DNA from: Synaphobranchus kaupii
Taxonomy: Eukaryota; Chordata; Actinopteri; Anguilliformes; Synaphobranchidae
DNA: 64,000 nucleotides
Assembly: GCA_029718625.1 (NCBI GenBank)
Contig: CM056383.1
Coordinates: forward strand, 24,157,930-24,221,929
Reading direction: 5' to 3'
Shown: piece by piece, positions 36,703 to 47,760 of the stretch
How the letters are laid out: each line of letters opens with the position of its first letter
How positions within the stretch are numbered: position 1 is the stretch's first letter
Made by a program: the position numbers and the translations under genes
The notes under the pieces: generated by a model
What the model saw: the letters and a program-made list of their open reading frames with translations, nothing else
Database searches by the model: none
What the model was told of the DNA's origin: nothing

Positions 36703-37451
36703 CAATGTAGTCAGGACGGAGATCCCCGCACATCTGCCAAATAACACGCTGATCCGGTGCTTCTCAGAAACGGAACGGTATACTGAGATGACGGAATCGG
36801 TCTGGAGCTCACAGCTCAAGGATATTCAGCTTTTATTGCAAACTGACTAATGTTTTGACACACAGTGTCCTCATCAGAGTCAAACAGGAGACAATGGCAA
36901 CATTTAAATAGCCACTAGTATCAGGTGCGCACCTCCACTGGGTAGATTACGCATGAGGGAAATTATCAATTAGCCATGTCGCCAAACCACAATATTACAA
37001 CCATAGGCATCACACAAAGCAATATACCGATAGAAAAATAGATATTAGAAATTGGAAACATAAAACACATGGATGGGGTGGAGACATACGACACAGCGCA
37101 CAGTTCAGATTTAAGCAAGACAGATTTTATTCTTCATTCAAGTCAAAAGACAAGATGGTGATCAACGTATGTATCCAATATGCTTCTCTGCAAATTTATT
37201 TCGGGATGTGGCAGAGCCATTATCAGCTTGAGCATAATGATGTGCGATAGCACCATCCATATTTTTGGTGTGTATTGCAATCTTCTGCTCAGCAATAAGT
37301 TGCCATTGTCTCCTGTTTGTAATAAAAGCAGAATATCCGTGAACTCCAGACTGATTCCTTTATCTCAGTATAGCCTACCCCATTTCTGAGAAGCACCGGA
37401 TCAGCGTGTTATTTGGCAGATGTGCGGGGATCTCCGTCCTGACTACATTGT
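36703..37451. mobile_element. DNA element with ~110-bp terminal inverted repeats
   Basis: ACAATGTAGTCAGGACGGAG at 36703 is mirrored by CTCCGTCCTGACTACATTGT ending at 37451. The outer ~68 bp are almost identical and pairing continues to GGAGCTC/GAACTCC. A further inner pair (AACAGGAGACAATGGCAAC at about 36884 and its complement at about 37300) suggests that the left arm gained an insertion of about 40 bp. There is no transposase ORF and no evident target duplication. Confidence 0.82.
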
Positions 37452-39752
37452 CTAATGTTCAACTACGTTGATGAAACCTACTTGTTCACGCCCAAATTTA
37501 CAGATGAGGAGTTGCAACAGGTAGCCTACATTGTGACTACATTCAGTAATTTGCTTCTCTCCACATGTAGTACTGTTTATATAGGAAGCTATGCCACTTC
37601 TTTCGTTAAGTTTGGCAGGCATAGACTGCACGTGTAATAGGAAATAGTTCCAACCAAAAATAAGATTAAATATAACTTTTTTTAAAGCAGGTAATATACA
37701 CATGGGCGACGTCTGGAGTTATAACATCACTGTACAAGCTGCTTTGGATTTACATTAAGTATGTTCTACATTAAATTTGTTTGTTTTTTGCTTTAAACAA
37801 CAAACCTGTGAATCTCCCTATACCACCCATTGTAAAGTCAGCAAGTCCTCCGAAACGTCTGTAAATATATAAAATAGCTTTCATCGTGCACAAAAACTAC
37901 CTGGACCAATCAAAAAAACACACTAAAAAATTCACCTCAAGACGGCCTTTAAAGGAATGCTCTCATAACTCACCCTACTGAAAAGAACTTTGGGAAGTTT
38001 TTGCCTACAATCAGCTTTTCTTCTCAGAGAGCTGCTGGTGCTACATATGATTGAGGTCGGGTGGCTTTTTCATCAAAGAAAGGAAAAAGGTGGCCATTGT
38101 TATCCTGTGAGTGAATGATATATTGTTGGGCATCCAGGAGCACACATTAAGATTAAGCTTGCATTTTTAAAATTTGTCTTTGACCATGTGAATGTGTGCA
38201 TGTTGTCAGATAAAAGCTATGGCCGGAACTTTGTATATTAAATTAGAAATAAAGCATTTTTCAAGGACAGTAGCACCTCATTTGAATTTATATCACACAA
38301 TGTACACAAACTCAGAGTTAAGCAGGATATAACTAGTAGTTTAATAATAATAATGCGCCTAATGCACTTAAAACTATTATGCAATTTAAAAACACAAAAA
38401 CAGGTAGCTGCTTTTTGTAGTGGTTCAAATCAAGGACATACACTGCAAACTTTATAGACCGGTTTCTCACCAACGTCACAGTAGAGGTGCGCACGCAACA
38501 CTGGGGCAGAATATTCAATATTGCAAAAGAAATCAACATCAACTTGTAATTGCAGAAGCTGAAATGGATGATGAAGGACACTTGTTTAACTTTGAATATC
38601 TTAGTTACATCAACAGTGAGATAGCTAAGCAGTTTGGTGTAAACATGTGTAATATTTATTCAATTTAGTAAGTGTCCAGGAAGTATATTATGCTGGCTCC
38701 CATCTCATCATATAAGTTTGACACTCAATTGAATAAAGACAGCTTCGACCATAGGCTAGAGCTGCAGTTTTGAAGCAAATGGTGTAGGTGGCTAACCATG
38801 ACCAAAAACATACTGTGAGACTATTTTGACCCAATATCAAATAACGTTATAATTTAATACGAAGTTATGCAAGTGACAGTGGCGAGAATTAACAAGCTTG
38901 CTAACAATGTAGAAATGGACGCCTACCATTTTAGCGAGTTGGCCATGAGATATAAAAAGTAAAAGGTCTTGCTGCATGGTTATATGTTCATGTCGTCAAG
39001 ACACAGGTCGATATTTATCACCGAGCAGCTGTTATTGCTAGTTACCTGCAGATATCTCGGGTTTGGCAGCAGGCGCTGTGCATTTATAACTTTAGTGTGC
39101 TATCTAATTGGGTGGACTAACCGTAACATTAGTTTTCCAGCGTAGATGAGCTGAGGTGGGTCTTAGTAACTTTTTTTTTTGGAATACCCTGTGATTTGTG
39201 AACCTGGGGCATGTGGTCCAGGGTTGCCAGACTGTGGGATTTTCCCCTAAATTTAGGGGATTTTAACAATTCATGTGGGAATTTTTAAAGAAAAAATGTA
39301 TGGAAGTCAATGATAGATGGGGGATTTTAAAAGGAGGTATGGGGGGAAATTGTGAGAAAATTGTATGGGACTCAATTGAAGATGGGGGATTTTCTGATTT
39401 TTTGGGGGGGGGATTAATTCAGGCATCTGGCAACGCTGATGTGGTCTGTCTGTGTCTAGACCAGCGTTAGCTAGCCACTGTAACGTTACTGTCTTGGTTG
39501 CATCTCACAGGAACATTAGTCGCTCACATTTGCTAACTGCTAGATTGCCAATGTTAATTTTGTTAAATCTAAAGAATTAACCAGGTTAGAGTTAGTCAAC
39601 GTATTTCCCGAAAAAGCAAGTTTACACCAGTGAACACTTGGATAAAACAAAGATCCAAAGATGGATAACGTTAAGAAACGTAGCTAGATAGCGCCCATTA
39701 TCGGGCACGCAACCATATTGGAACTTCCTCGACAGCTGATTTGCCAATGCGG

Positions 39753-39792
<40 letters not shown>

Positions 39793-41642
39793 CTTTGTCT
39801 ATAGCACATTCACAATATTAGCAAAATGTGTGTTGTTATTTTTTTAAACTCTAGTTCATTGTAATCAACTCAACTAGCAAGCACCAACATCAAGAAGTGC
39901 CATTTTTTATATGTCCACTCGAGGGCGCGGTAGGTGAAGAAATAAATCCAATGAGATGGACTGCCATGTTTAAATAATCCAGTTAGCCAGCCATCTTACC
40001 AACATATTGGGAAAAGGTATCTTCAAAAGGTATCTTTCTTGATTCAATAAACTAATAACTGATTATTAAAACAACAAAAATCATGACCTTCTTTTATGCA
40101 CTGCAACAGCCGCTAATTGGCTCCCCTTTTTTGGCAGTAGCCTACTAGCCTACTGTCTCATCTAAAAGTTAAAAAAAAAAAAGACTACCGGTCACTTCTA
40201 ACTTACACGTTCATTGGATTAAAAGTTATCTTATCGTTTTTAAAAATCTAATAAATATAATATGTTCAATAGTAACGTTATGTGCCCGAATAATATCAGT
40301 ATCGTAGCTTTGTTGTTCACAAAAGTTTCTGTTTTCTGTCCGATAACAGGGTTCGGTACGCTAGCTAGCTAACCATTACAGAAGAAAACACTGGTAGTAG
40401 CTACTAGTGCCATTTCTGCTCTGGCTAAAACTAAAAGTAGGTTAACGATAGGCTTTAGTTAAACATTAAGTTATCAACACATCATCACACAGACAATTTA
40501 CTGACACAATAGTTGTCAGCTGCACCACCTTTGTGTGTGTTAAGTAACGTTAGCTAGCTAGAGAGGCTCCTATCTGGCCAAATACAATAAAATATTAGCT
40601 AACGCGGCGTAACACAGAAGTTACACTAGGTTAACGTTAGCTATATCAATTTCAAGCAGACTAGACAATTTTTAAAAATTTGTTAATGTGGTGTATCCTA
40701 TCTGTCCAAGTTATTGAGTTGTACTAACGTTAAAAATTAAGTTGTCAACTTGCCGCTGATCAAAAATTGACAGTTTATGACGGTTAGCTTGCAGGCATTT
40801 ATAAGGTAATTAGGCTATAGCTAAATATGCTACCTTAACGTTACAACAAATAAGTTGTAGCCTAATAAGACTAACACTAGCTATAATTTGTATAACTGTG
40901 CCAAGATGAAAGTGAAATAAAAGAACCAGAAACAAAATTAGATGCACTTGGTCCGTTAAATCGTTGATGATCAAGTTCACCACATTGTGATAGCCTGCCA
41001 AGGTGATAGTACACTTTTTGCCCCAGGGTTGCGCACGCATCCTCTTTTGTTTACAAACCAGAAATGGGTCTATACAGTGGTACAATACAATTTTCAGCTA
41101 TGCAACGTTAGACTAGCTAGATTGACTTTGGCAGCATTTAGCAATCTTACGTGAGCTAAAATGTTCAAATAGCTCTTGGTGTTTAATGATAATTCATGAG
41201 AAACCTATTAAAGAGCAAGCTGCTTTCACTCTTTTCTTTAGAGGTTGAAATATTTATTTCAGTGACCATATTCTATTGCAAAAATGGGAGTGCTATTTGG
41301 ATGTGTTTATTGCACTATATTTTGTAATGTGGGTCGCTTTTAGCACACACTGCAGGCAACATTATTAATGATGCATGCCTGATAGTATTATTCATCATAA
41401 GCATATTATAAACAGGCACGAACCATTTGGGCTTAGGTTTGAAAGCTTGCAGTATACAGATTAGAATCATATTATATTTTCATCAGGGTGTCAATGCAGG
41501 TACCGTTTGGTCACAGGTGAACTGAACTCCTGTACTGGAACATACATGCCAGTTATAGACAGTATGTAATCAGAATGCAGATTACAAAAAATAAAATAAC
41601 CAGCAAGCATTATGCAGACAAGGTCTAAATTCCAGTACTCAC
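37452..41642. other. UBE3A intron, no gene
   Basis: Contains an AT dinucleotide run at 39762-39789. A G/T-rich imperfect repeat block lies at 39215-39437, bounded by TTGCCAGACTG and its partial complement ATCTGGCAACG. There are many TAACGTTA and GCTAGC words around 40260-40640. Small ORFs lack known domains. Confidence 0.55.
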
Positions 41643-41687
41643 ATTCGGCTTGTTTCAGGGTTTTCTATGTCAGATTCCTCTAGTGAC
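41643..41687 (-). CDS. ube3a: UBE3A 45-bp 5' coding exon
   Basis: On the minus strand, CTGCTTTTCAG is followed at 41687 by an exon that ends CGAAT at 41643 before the strong donor GTGAGTAC. In the frame set by the AZUL exon it encodes SLEESDIENPETSR plus the first two bases of the Met codon. From memory, the human protein has GEPQSDDIEASR-Met at the same place, so residue pattern, exon end and phase all agree. The first base completes a codon begun in an upstream exon. In mammals the Met spanning this junction is the start of a shorter isoform. In this sequence too, translation could begin there or further upstream. Confidence 0.85.
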
Positions 41688-42494
41688 CTGAAAAGCAGGT
41701 GAGAAAAGACAAGAGATGAGAATTTCATGTAGATGGAGAAATAATCAGCATATATATGATGAAGATAAGTGAAATAATCAGCATATATTTAGACCAATCA
41801 TGTGCTGCTCTGTTATAGGTCGCTCTAAAGGAATTCAGATTTACAAACCACTTGCCCTCCCAAAAAATAAAGCAAACTCTGGATGTCTAGATGATTCAGT
41901 AAAAATAATAACAGCAAGGACTCAAATTGTTAAAGCAGACAGGACATTCAGTGTAAATCTGGATACTAAATTCTCTTGACATCTCAGTTTTTCCTGAAAT
42001 TTTCCACAAAACCTTCCTATGAAAGGAGGACGCATATTTGAAATTTGCAGCAAAAACATATTTTGAGGAACTTGCAATCAAAGTGGTCATATTGGGGCTA
42101 TTTTTGGCTTTAGAGGTAGGCCATCTCCTTTAGGGCCCTGCCATTTTGAACCATACATTGTACCAACAACATCTGATACTGTTACAATCCTCATAAGATG
42201 TTCTAAATTATGAGGGTAATACTGTTATCATGTTATTTTTATGCAGCAATTTATTCATTTTGAACAGTATATGGATTAATATTTCAAAAGTACCATTTTG
42301 GATTTTGCTCCGCTTACTATTCAGCAAAGCTGCTGAGATTTTCTCCACGTCATCTTTAGGCATATGGTACTAGGGCTGTCATCACTGGCATGAAATTGAG
42401 TTCGAATTTAACCTTCTAAAATTGGTATGAATTCAAATATATTAAAATATCACCTGCATAAATATGTAGCCTATATTGTCGGGTGCAATATGTA
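41688..42494. other. UBE3A intron segment
   Basis: A short direct repeat (GAAATAATCAGCATATAT at 41739 and 41771) and AT-rich sequence. No gene seen. Confidence 0.6.
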
Positions 42495-42739
42495 CAGTGC
42501 CCTCCACTATTATTGGCACCCCTGGTAAAGATGAGTAAAAAGGGTTATAAAAAATTCACCGTTTGGTGAATTAGCTTAATCTCACACTGAAAAAATTAGA
42601 AAAATCCAACCTTTAATTGAAGTAAATTTATTATGAGAAAAGAAAATCCTTCATCAAGAATCCCTCACCAAACGGTGAATTTTTTATAACCCTTTTTACT
42701 CATCTTTACCAGGGGTGCCAATAATAGTGGAGGGCACTG
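42495..42739. mobile_element. Tc1-type MITE (245 bp)
   Basis: Bounded by TA (42493-42494 and 42740-42741). About 76 bp of terminal inverted repeat begins CAGTGCCCTCCACTATTATT and is perfect or nearly so. The inner sequence (CACCGTTTGGTGAATTAGCT; AATCCAACCTTTAATTGA) is the same family as the outer arms of the foldback at 21079-22112, although the extreme tips differ. Confidence 0.93.
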
Positions 42740-43837
42740 TATGATAACATTCAATGACACACCCTCTAATCTCTTATAGGCCTATGTGTTATCATCCACA
42801 AGGGTGTAGTATACCACAATTGACAACATCGTTCAAAGTATGTTTTTTAGTTTTTTTATGTTTTCTAAGTCTACACTGTATTAATTGCAGTTCATATAAT
42901 TGTGCAATTATCTCAACTAACAAAACTGACCAACAGTTTCAATAAATGAACCCAGAAAATAAAGCATGTTGTCTCAGCGATGTAATTTACCATGGCTCAG
43001 CATTTATTAAGCACAATACAAGATGGCACAATAGCCCACAAAGTGCATATCGACACGTGATTTGCCGCCACATCAGTTCTCCGGTTGCTTGTTGAATTAG
43101 CATATGCTAACATTGCCTTGCAAAGTCTGCACCACAGTTCTGTGGTCTGCACACTACTTTTGCCTTATCCTTGAACTCTCCAACAATGACCAAGAAAACA
43201 AAAAATGTCAATTTCCAGACGGCACTTCGACTGCTAGCTGGAGTGATGATGGAATCACAGCCATGTTGACCGTTGCTAACGCTTGCCTGTTTGTCTTCTT
43301 TTTGTGATGTGAAACGGGACGTTACGTTAGTTACCCACGGCACACACATTGAAAATATAGTTGCATTCATGACATTGATTTGGCGCTTGAAACACGTACA
43401 ATGTTGATTATGAAAAGTGGGCCGCATATTGCTTATCTAACTTTTACTAACTGGAGTAGGGCATTCTTTGTTCAACTGGCTTTGAATCCTGGATGCGGAT
43501 ACTGTTCTGTCTCATAAATGTTTGCTTAGTATATTGGTCTTCAGCTAGTGTGGTTGCTTTAGGTCTGTCGGATCTTGCTATGGATGAAAGTGACTTGGTA
43601 TCTGGAAATCACTGTAATAAGATTTACATTACATTTACATACCGCCCCCTTAGAAACTTTCAATTTAGCTGCAATTAACCATTATCACCTGAAACACACT
43701 TCAAAGCCTTGCTAAGGAGTGTTAACTTGTATGAACAGGTAAAGATTTAACAGATCTTGGTAGTATCCTGAGCTTTAATGTGAAAGTATTTACATCAATA
43801 TCGGGTGATCGGTGTAGGAATTACACCCCTTTTTATA
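42740..43837. other. UBE3A intron, no gene
   Basis: No coding sequence recognised. Two overlapping small ORFs at 43104-43427, on opposite strands, have no known domain. Confidence 0.6.
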
Positions 43838-44080
43838 CAGCCCCCCCCATTTTAGGGGAGCAGAAGTAATTGGACAAATGAACATAATCTGAAATAAAGT
43901 TTTATTTATATATAAAGTCATATTTAGTACTTTCTTGGAAATCCTTTACATTCAATGACAGCCTGAAGTCTGCGACCCATAGACATCACCGGACGCTGGG
44001 TATCTTCCCGGGTGATGCTCTGCCAGGAATGTACTGCAACCATCCTCAGGTCTGCTTGTTTCTGGGGAGTTTTGTTTGTC
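43838..44080 (-). pseudogene. Tc1/mariner-type transposase C-terminal fragment with its end
   Basis: TACAG at 43836 followed by CCCCCCCCATTTTAGGGGAG looks like a Tc1-type terminus. On the minus strand, a frame ending in TAA at 43924 encodes KQADLRMVAVHSWQSITRED, then MGRRLQAVIECKGFPRKY. This is the typical C-terminus of fish Tc1-like transposases. The fragment abuts the tail of the LINE at about 44081, so the LINE may have inserted into an older Tc1 copy and the 5' part of the transposon is not seen. Confidence 0.75.
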
Positions 44081-44258
44081 TTACGATACGATACAACTTT
44101 ATTGGTCAGCTGGCGCTGAAATTTGTTTTTTTGCATCCATGGCATCTCCGTTCAAGATATACACAGAACATATAATTACAGAAGACGATACAGACTGAAA
44201 CATGACACAAATGACAATAGAAACATATCCTACGGATACAAGTTGGCAGCATACTGAT

Positions 44259-45552
44259 TTACACATTTTGATATAGAAGCAGGATAGACTGATGTACAAA
44301 AGAATTCTTCAGTCTGTTGCGCTTAAATTTAGGGACTCTAAAACGCCTCCTGGAGGGCAGCAGTTGGTATTCTCCATTTAGAACATGCAAGGGGTCAGAA
44401 GAGATACTTTTAGCAAGTCTAAGCATGCTCTTGGTCTGGTCTGCTTTAAAAGAGTGTACCACAGCCTCTACAGGCTGGCCAATAATCTTAGCACAGATTT
44501 TAATTTGATTGTAAAGCTTGGTTTTAAGGGATACAGACAGACTATTGAACCAAGCCGTACTACAACACAACGTGACACTCTGAGTTACTGATGTAAAAAA
44601 AAAGAGAAAGAATCTGGCTGCTAGCACCAAAGGATCTAAGTCTACGAAGAGAGTAAATTCGCTGCTGTATCTTCTTACATATAAATTCAATATGAGGGGT
44701 CCACGATAGGGTGGCATCTATCATAACCCCCAGATATTTCTAAGAGGGGACTTGTTTAATATCTGCATTATGAATGGTTACTGGCAGCAGCTGACAATCG
44801 GGAGGAAGGCCAAAGATAATTTCCTCTGTCTTATTGGTGTTGATAATAAGAGCATTTTTGTCACACCATTCAACTAGCTGGTCAACATTACACTGGTACT
44901 GTCCTGGGTCATCACTGTCAGTCAGCAGGGCAATTAGGGTAGAATCATCAGAGTATTTCAGAAGAAACTGGTTGGGCACGCTGGTGGTACAGTCCACTGT
45001 GTAAAAAGTGAACAATACAGGTGAGCTAATGCAACCCTGAGGTGCACCAACACTGCTCCTGATGGGAGAGGAAAGTGCATTATTTACCTTTACAAGCTGA
45101 ATTCTGTCAGTGAAAAAAGTATGGTAAAAATGGATGACATATGGGTTGACCTGTAACTGAATCATTTTGGAGAGGAGTAAGTCCGGCTGAATAGTATTGA
45201 ATGCAGATGAAAAATCTAGGAAGAGTCCTCTGGCATATGATTTCGGTTTGTCGAGGTGTTTGGAGATGAGACGTACAAGTGTGACAACTGCATCCTCCGT
45301 GCTGCGACCTTGCTTGTAAGCAAATTGAAAGGGATCCTGTGAATTGCATATGGCTTTGTTGAGATGATGGACCATAATTTTTTCCAGTGATTTAATGATA
45401 ACAGATGTAAGTGCTATTGGCCGATAATCATTGTATTCTTTAGGATTTCGTTTTTTGGGGGGAGGTTTTAAATGGGCCGTCAACCAAGCTTGTGGAGTGG
45501 TATGAGGATAATCAACGATCTGCTGGAGGATAGGTTGCCAGACGGGGGCCAA
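44259..45552 (-). pseudogene. LINE-2 reverse transcriptase and C-terminus, frameshifted
   Basis: 45552-44740 encodes the reverse transcriptase: EYNDYRPIALTSVIIKSLEK, FQFAYKQGRSTEDAV, LFLDFSSAFNTIQPDLL, GAPQGCISSPVLF and KYSDDSTLIALL. The frame then breaks near 44740. The next segment, to 44259, holds the C-terminal part (CSTAWFNSLSVSLKTKLYNQ, KICAKIIGQP, LLPSRRRFRVPKFKRNRLKN, SFVHQSILLL). Order and spacing match the full-length fish LINE family. The frame change and a short loss at the join make it non-functional. Confidence 0.88.
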
Positions 45553-45840
45553 TTCAGTGGCAAAATATTTTAAGACAAAGGGGCTGATCAGGTCGGGATC
45601 AAGAGCTTTCCTAGGGTTGAGACGCTGGAGAGTGCGTCTAACATCATCCTCAGTGATAATAATCCTATCCTCACTAGAGAGCGGAATAGAATTAAGTAGA
45701 TCTAAACATTTATTCTAATCATTAATGACAGACTCAAAACGAGGGAAGAAGCTGTTTGGTTCATTCGCAAGCACCAGTTCATTGTCCGTCACAATTGGTT
45801 TATTCACGGATGACATTCCTGTCATCCTCTTCATTGTGTC

Positions 45841-46050
45841 TAGGGATGTGCAAAACTTGCCAAATCGCTAAACGTTTACACGGTGCAAAAAAAATGTGTT
45901 TAACCGTTTAAACGACAAGGTGGGGGGGGGGGGGGGGGGACGTGAGAGGTTTTTTTTTTTTTTTCCCCGGTTAAACGTTTAGAGATTTTCCTAACCGTTT
46001 AGCAGTTTTGTTAACGTTTAGCGGTTAAACATTTAGAAGTCACACCCCTA
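45841..46050. mobile_element. hAT MITE nested in the LINE, with 8-bp target duplication
   Basis: The element starts TAGGGATGTGCAAAAC and ends GTCACACCCCTA. It is flanked on both sides by ATTGTGTC (45833-45840 and 46051-46058), the 8-bp duplication expected of hAT transposition. Removing it restores the LINE sequence across the site. The interior repeats the words TAAACGTTTA and GTTTAAACG and has a G run at about 45923 and a T run at about 45951. Confidence 0.93.
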
Positions 46051-46058
46051 ATTGTGTC

Positions 46059-47069
46059 CCAGAGTCTTTTAGGGTTGTTTGCTTGGAATGACTCCTCCAG
46101 ACGCTGTCTGTGTGCCTGTTTGCCCTCCCTGAGTTTCTTCTTTAAGTCCTTATCCAGCTGTCTAAGTTTGGCCAAGTCCTTATTCTTACAGGCCATTTTC
46201 CTGGCGTTGATATAATTTTTAATATCTTTAGTCACATACAGTTTATTATTAGGGTAGATCTTTATTTTCTTAATTGGGATAGCCAGCTGCACACAGAAGT
46301 TAATATAGTCACTAGTTACAGTGGTGGTTTCACCTCAGGAGCTACTGTGAAACGTGTCCCAGTCTGTACAGTCGAAGCAGGCTCCAAGCTTCTCCCTGCT
46401 TTCAGAGGACCATTTCCTTGGCTCTGGCTTGCTACTCTTTAGTTTAGTTTTATAAGTAGGGATCAAGTACACAACGTTATAGTCAGAATTTGCTATAGGA
46501 GGTCTAATTCTAGATTCATAAGTCATTTTAACATTCACATAGCATTTATCAAGGATCTTATCTTTCCTAGTGGGGTTTTTTACATACTGACAGAAGCCAG
46601 GCAAGGTACTGTCCAAATTACAGTGATTTAGGGCCCCCAGGACTATAGCTGGTGCGTCGGGGTATCTCTGCTGTAGTTTATGTACACAGTCCGCGATGGT
46701 GGCGGCCGCTTGGGCAGCTTTGCACTGGGTGGAACATACACCACACACAGCAGGACACTTCCAAATTCCCGAGGTAAATAAAAAGGTCTCAAACTCATGC
46801 AAAGCATCTCCACATTCGGATCGCAGATTGTTTCTCTTACGGTGAACTGACGGCACCAGAGATCGTTTATATATACGCACAGATCCCCCCTCCTTTGCAT
46901 TTTCCAGAGTTAGTGTCTCTGTTGGCACGCACAAGAATAAATCCACTAATTTCGAAAAGGGAGTCGGGCACGTCCGGTTGGAGCCAGCTCTCAGTAAAAC
47001 ATAGCAGTGATGCTTCACGGAATTCGGAACAGTACCTTGCATAGGAATTTCATCCACCTTGTTGTTCAA
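46059..47069 (-). pseudogene. LINE-2 endonuclease, active site degraded
   Basis: The main frame (47069-46335) carries AGSNRTCPTPFSKLVDLFL and PDAPAIVLGALNHCNLDST, then ANSDYNVVYLIPTYKTKLKS. In this endonuclease family the motifs are normally GDFNH and SDHN. Here the catalytic Asp is Ala (GALN) and the His is Tyr (SDYN), so the domain could not be active. Another frame (46900-46643) holds DLCVYINDLWCRQFTV and YLPREFGSVLLCVVYVPPSA, showing a frameshift. The linker to reverse transcriptase (46292-46059) reads ILYVTKDIKNYINARKMACK-like sequence. Confidence 0.88.
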
Positions 47070-47422
47070 GGAGCGTAGGTTACTGAGATAATAGATGGGA
47101 GCGGCGGTCTGGTGTACCTTCGCCGCAGGCGGTTGCGAATCCCACCTCTCCTCCCCCGTTTCCTACGCGCAACTGGCCTTCTCAGCTCGGGTGGGATGTT
47201 GTCCAAAAACACCGGTGGTAATCGATGGTTTTTGTCCCCTTGGGTCGATGGGCATCGTAACTCCAACAGGAACTCCCGGCTGTAGGAGAGTCGATTACAC
47301 CTGTCCATGTCAGCGTTCAGGTGTGTTGTTGTTTGTGTGTAGGCTGGAGACCATATCTCCACAAGGGCGCCGATCCCCACCAAAATCAGTGTAATCCACG
47401 GATAGTTCATTTTACACACCAC
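47070..47422 (-). pseudogene. LINE-2 ORF2 N-terminus with hydrophobic leader
   Basis: An ATG near 47422 opens a frame with a hydrophobic stretch (WITLILVGIGALVEI). Then come YSREFLLELR, DNIPPELRRP, a basic KRGRRGGIRNRLRRR patch and TRPPLPSIISV, which leads into the endonuclease. The hydrophobic start and the YSRE-LL-L motif are shared with the LINE at 2.7 kb and the half-LINEs, so they are a family trait. Their function is unknown to me. Confidence 0.7.
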
Positions 47423-47535
47423 AGACAGTCATCATAACGAAGTCCAACAAACAGTAAAACAAAGTTACAACAAGACTTGAATGGAGTAGCCAGGATGCGG
47501 TTCGCAGCCGAGCAGCGCACCGGAAGTGCTCGAAA

Positions 47536-47760
47536 CAAAGAAGCCATACCACCATGTACCCTGCTGCTGCTGAATGGCTGAAGCTAAGCAAGTGTGGCCT
47601 TGGTTAGTACTTGCATGGGTGACCTCCTGGGAAAACTAAGCTGTTGCTGGAAGTGTTGTTGGGGGGCAATCTTCCATCTGGTCAAAAAAACCCCAATGCC
47701 CCAGGGCAGCGATGGGGACACGATGATGTTGGAGATGCCGTCTTTCGAATGCGACGTTAA
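47536..47760 (+). mobile_element. 5S-rRNA-derived SINE (SINE3 type), part 1
   Basis: The start AAGCCATACCACC and the internal GAAGCTAAGCAAGTGTGGCC and GGTTAGTACTTGCATGGGTG follow the 5S rRNA gene, including its internal promoter boxes with changes. The body (GCAGCGATGGGGACACGATG, then GAGATGCCGTCTTTCGAATG) is typical of fish SINE3. The copy is split by a TTAA-type element after GACGTTAA. Parts 2 and 3 are at 49373-49475 and 50087-50296. It is not a functional 5S gene. Confidence 0.88.

Larger units (their letters stand above)
44081..47535 (-). mobile_element. Second LINE (L2/CR1 group), decayed
   Basis: Minus-strand non-LTR retrotransposon of about 3.4 kb. It runs from a GC-moderate 5' region near 47535, through a hydrophobic leader ORF, endonuclease and reverse transcriptase, to a 3' end with GACCAATAAAGTTGTATCGT and a TATCG-type tail. 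It belongs to a family distinct from the LINE at 2.7-6.1 kb (different leader, different tail). A 210-bp hAT MITE is nested inside it. Frameshifts and active-site changes show it is dead. Confidence 0.88.

Noticed and set aside
47536..47760. Functional 5S rRNA gene
   Set aside because: Only parts of the 5S sequence are kept, with changes in the internal promoter, and the body continues into a SINE3 tail domain.
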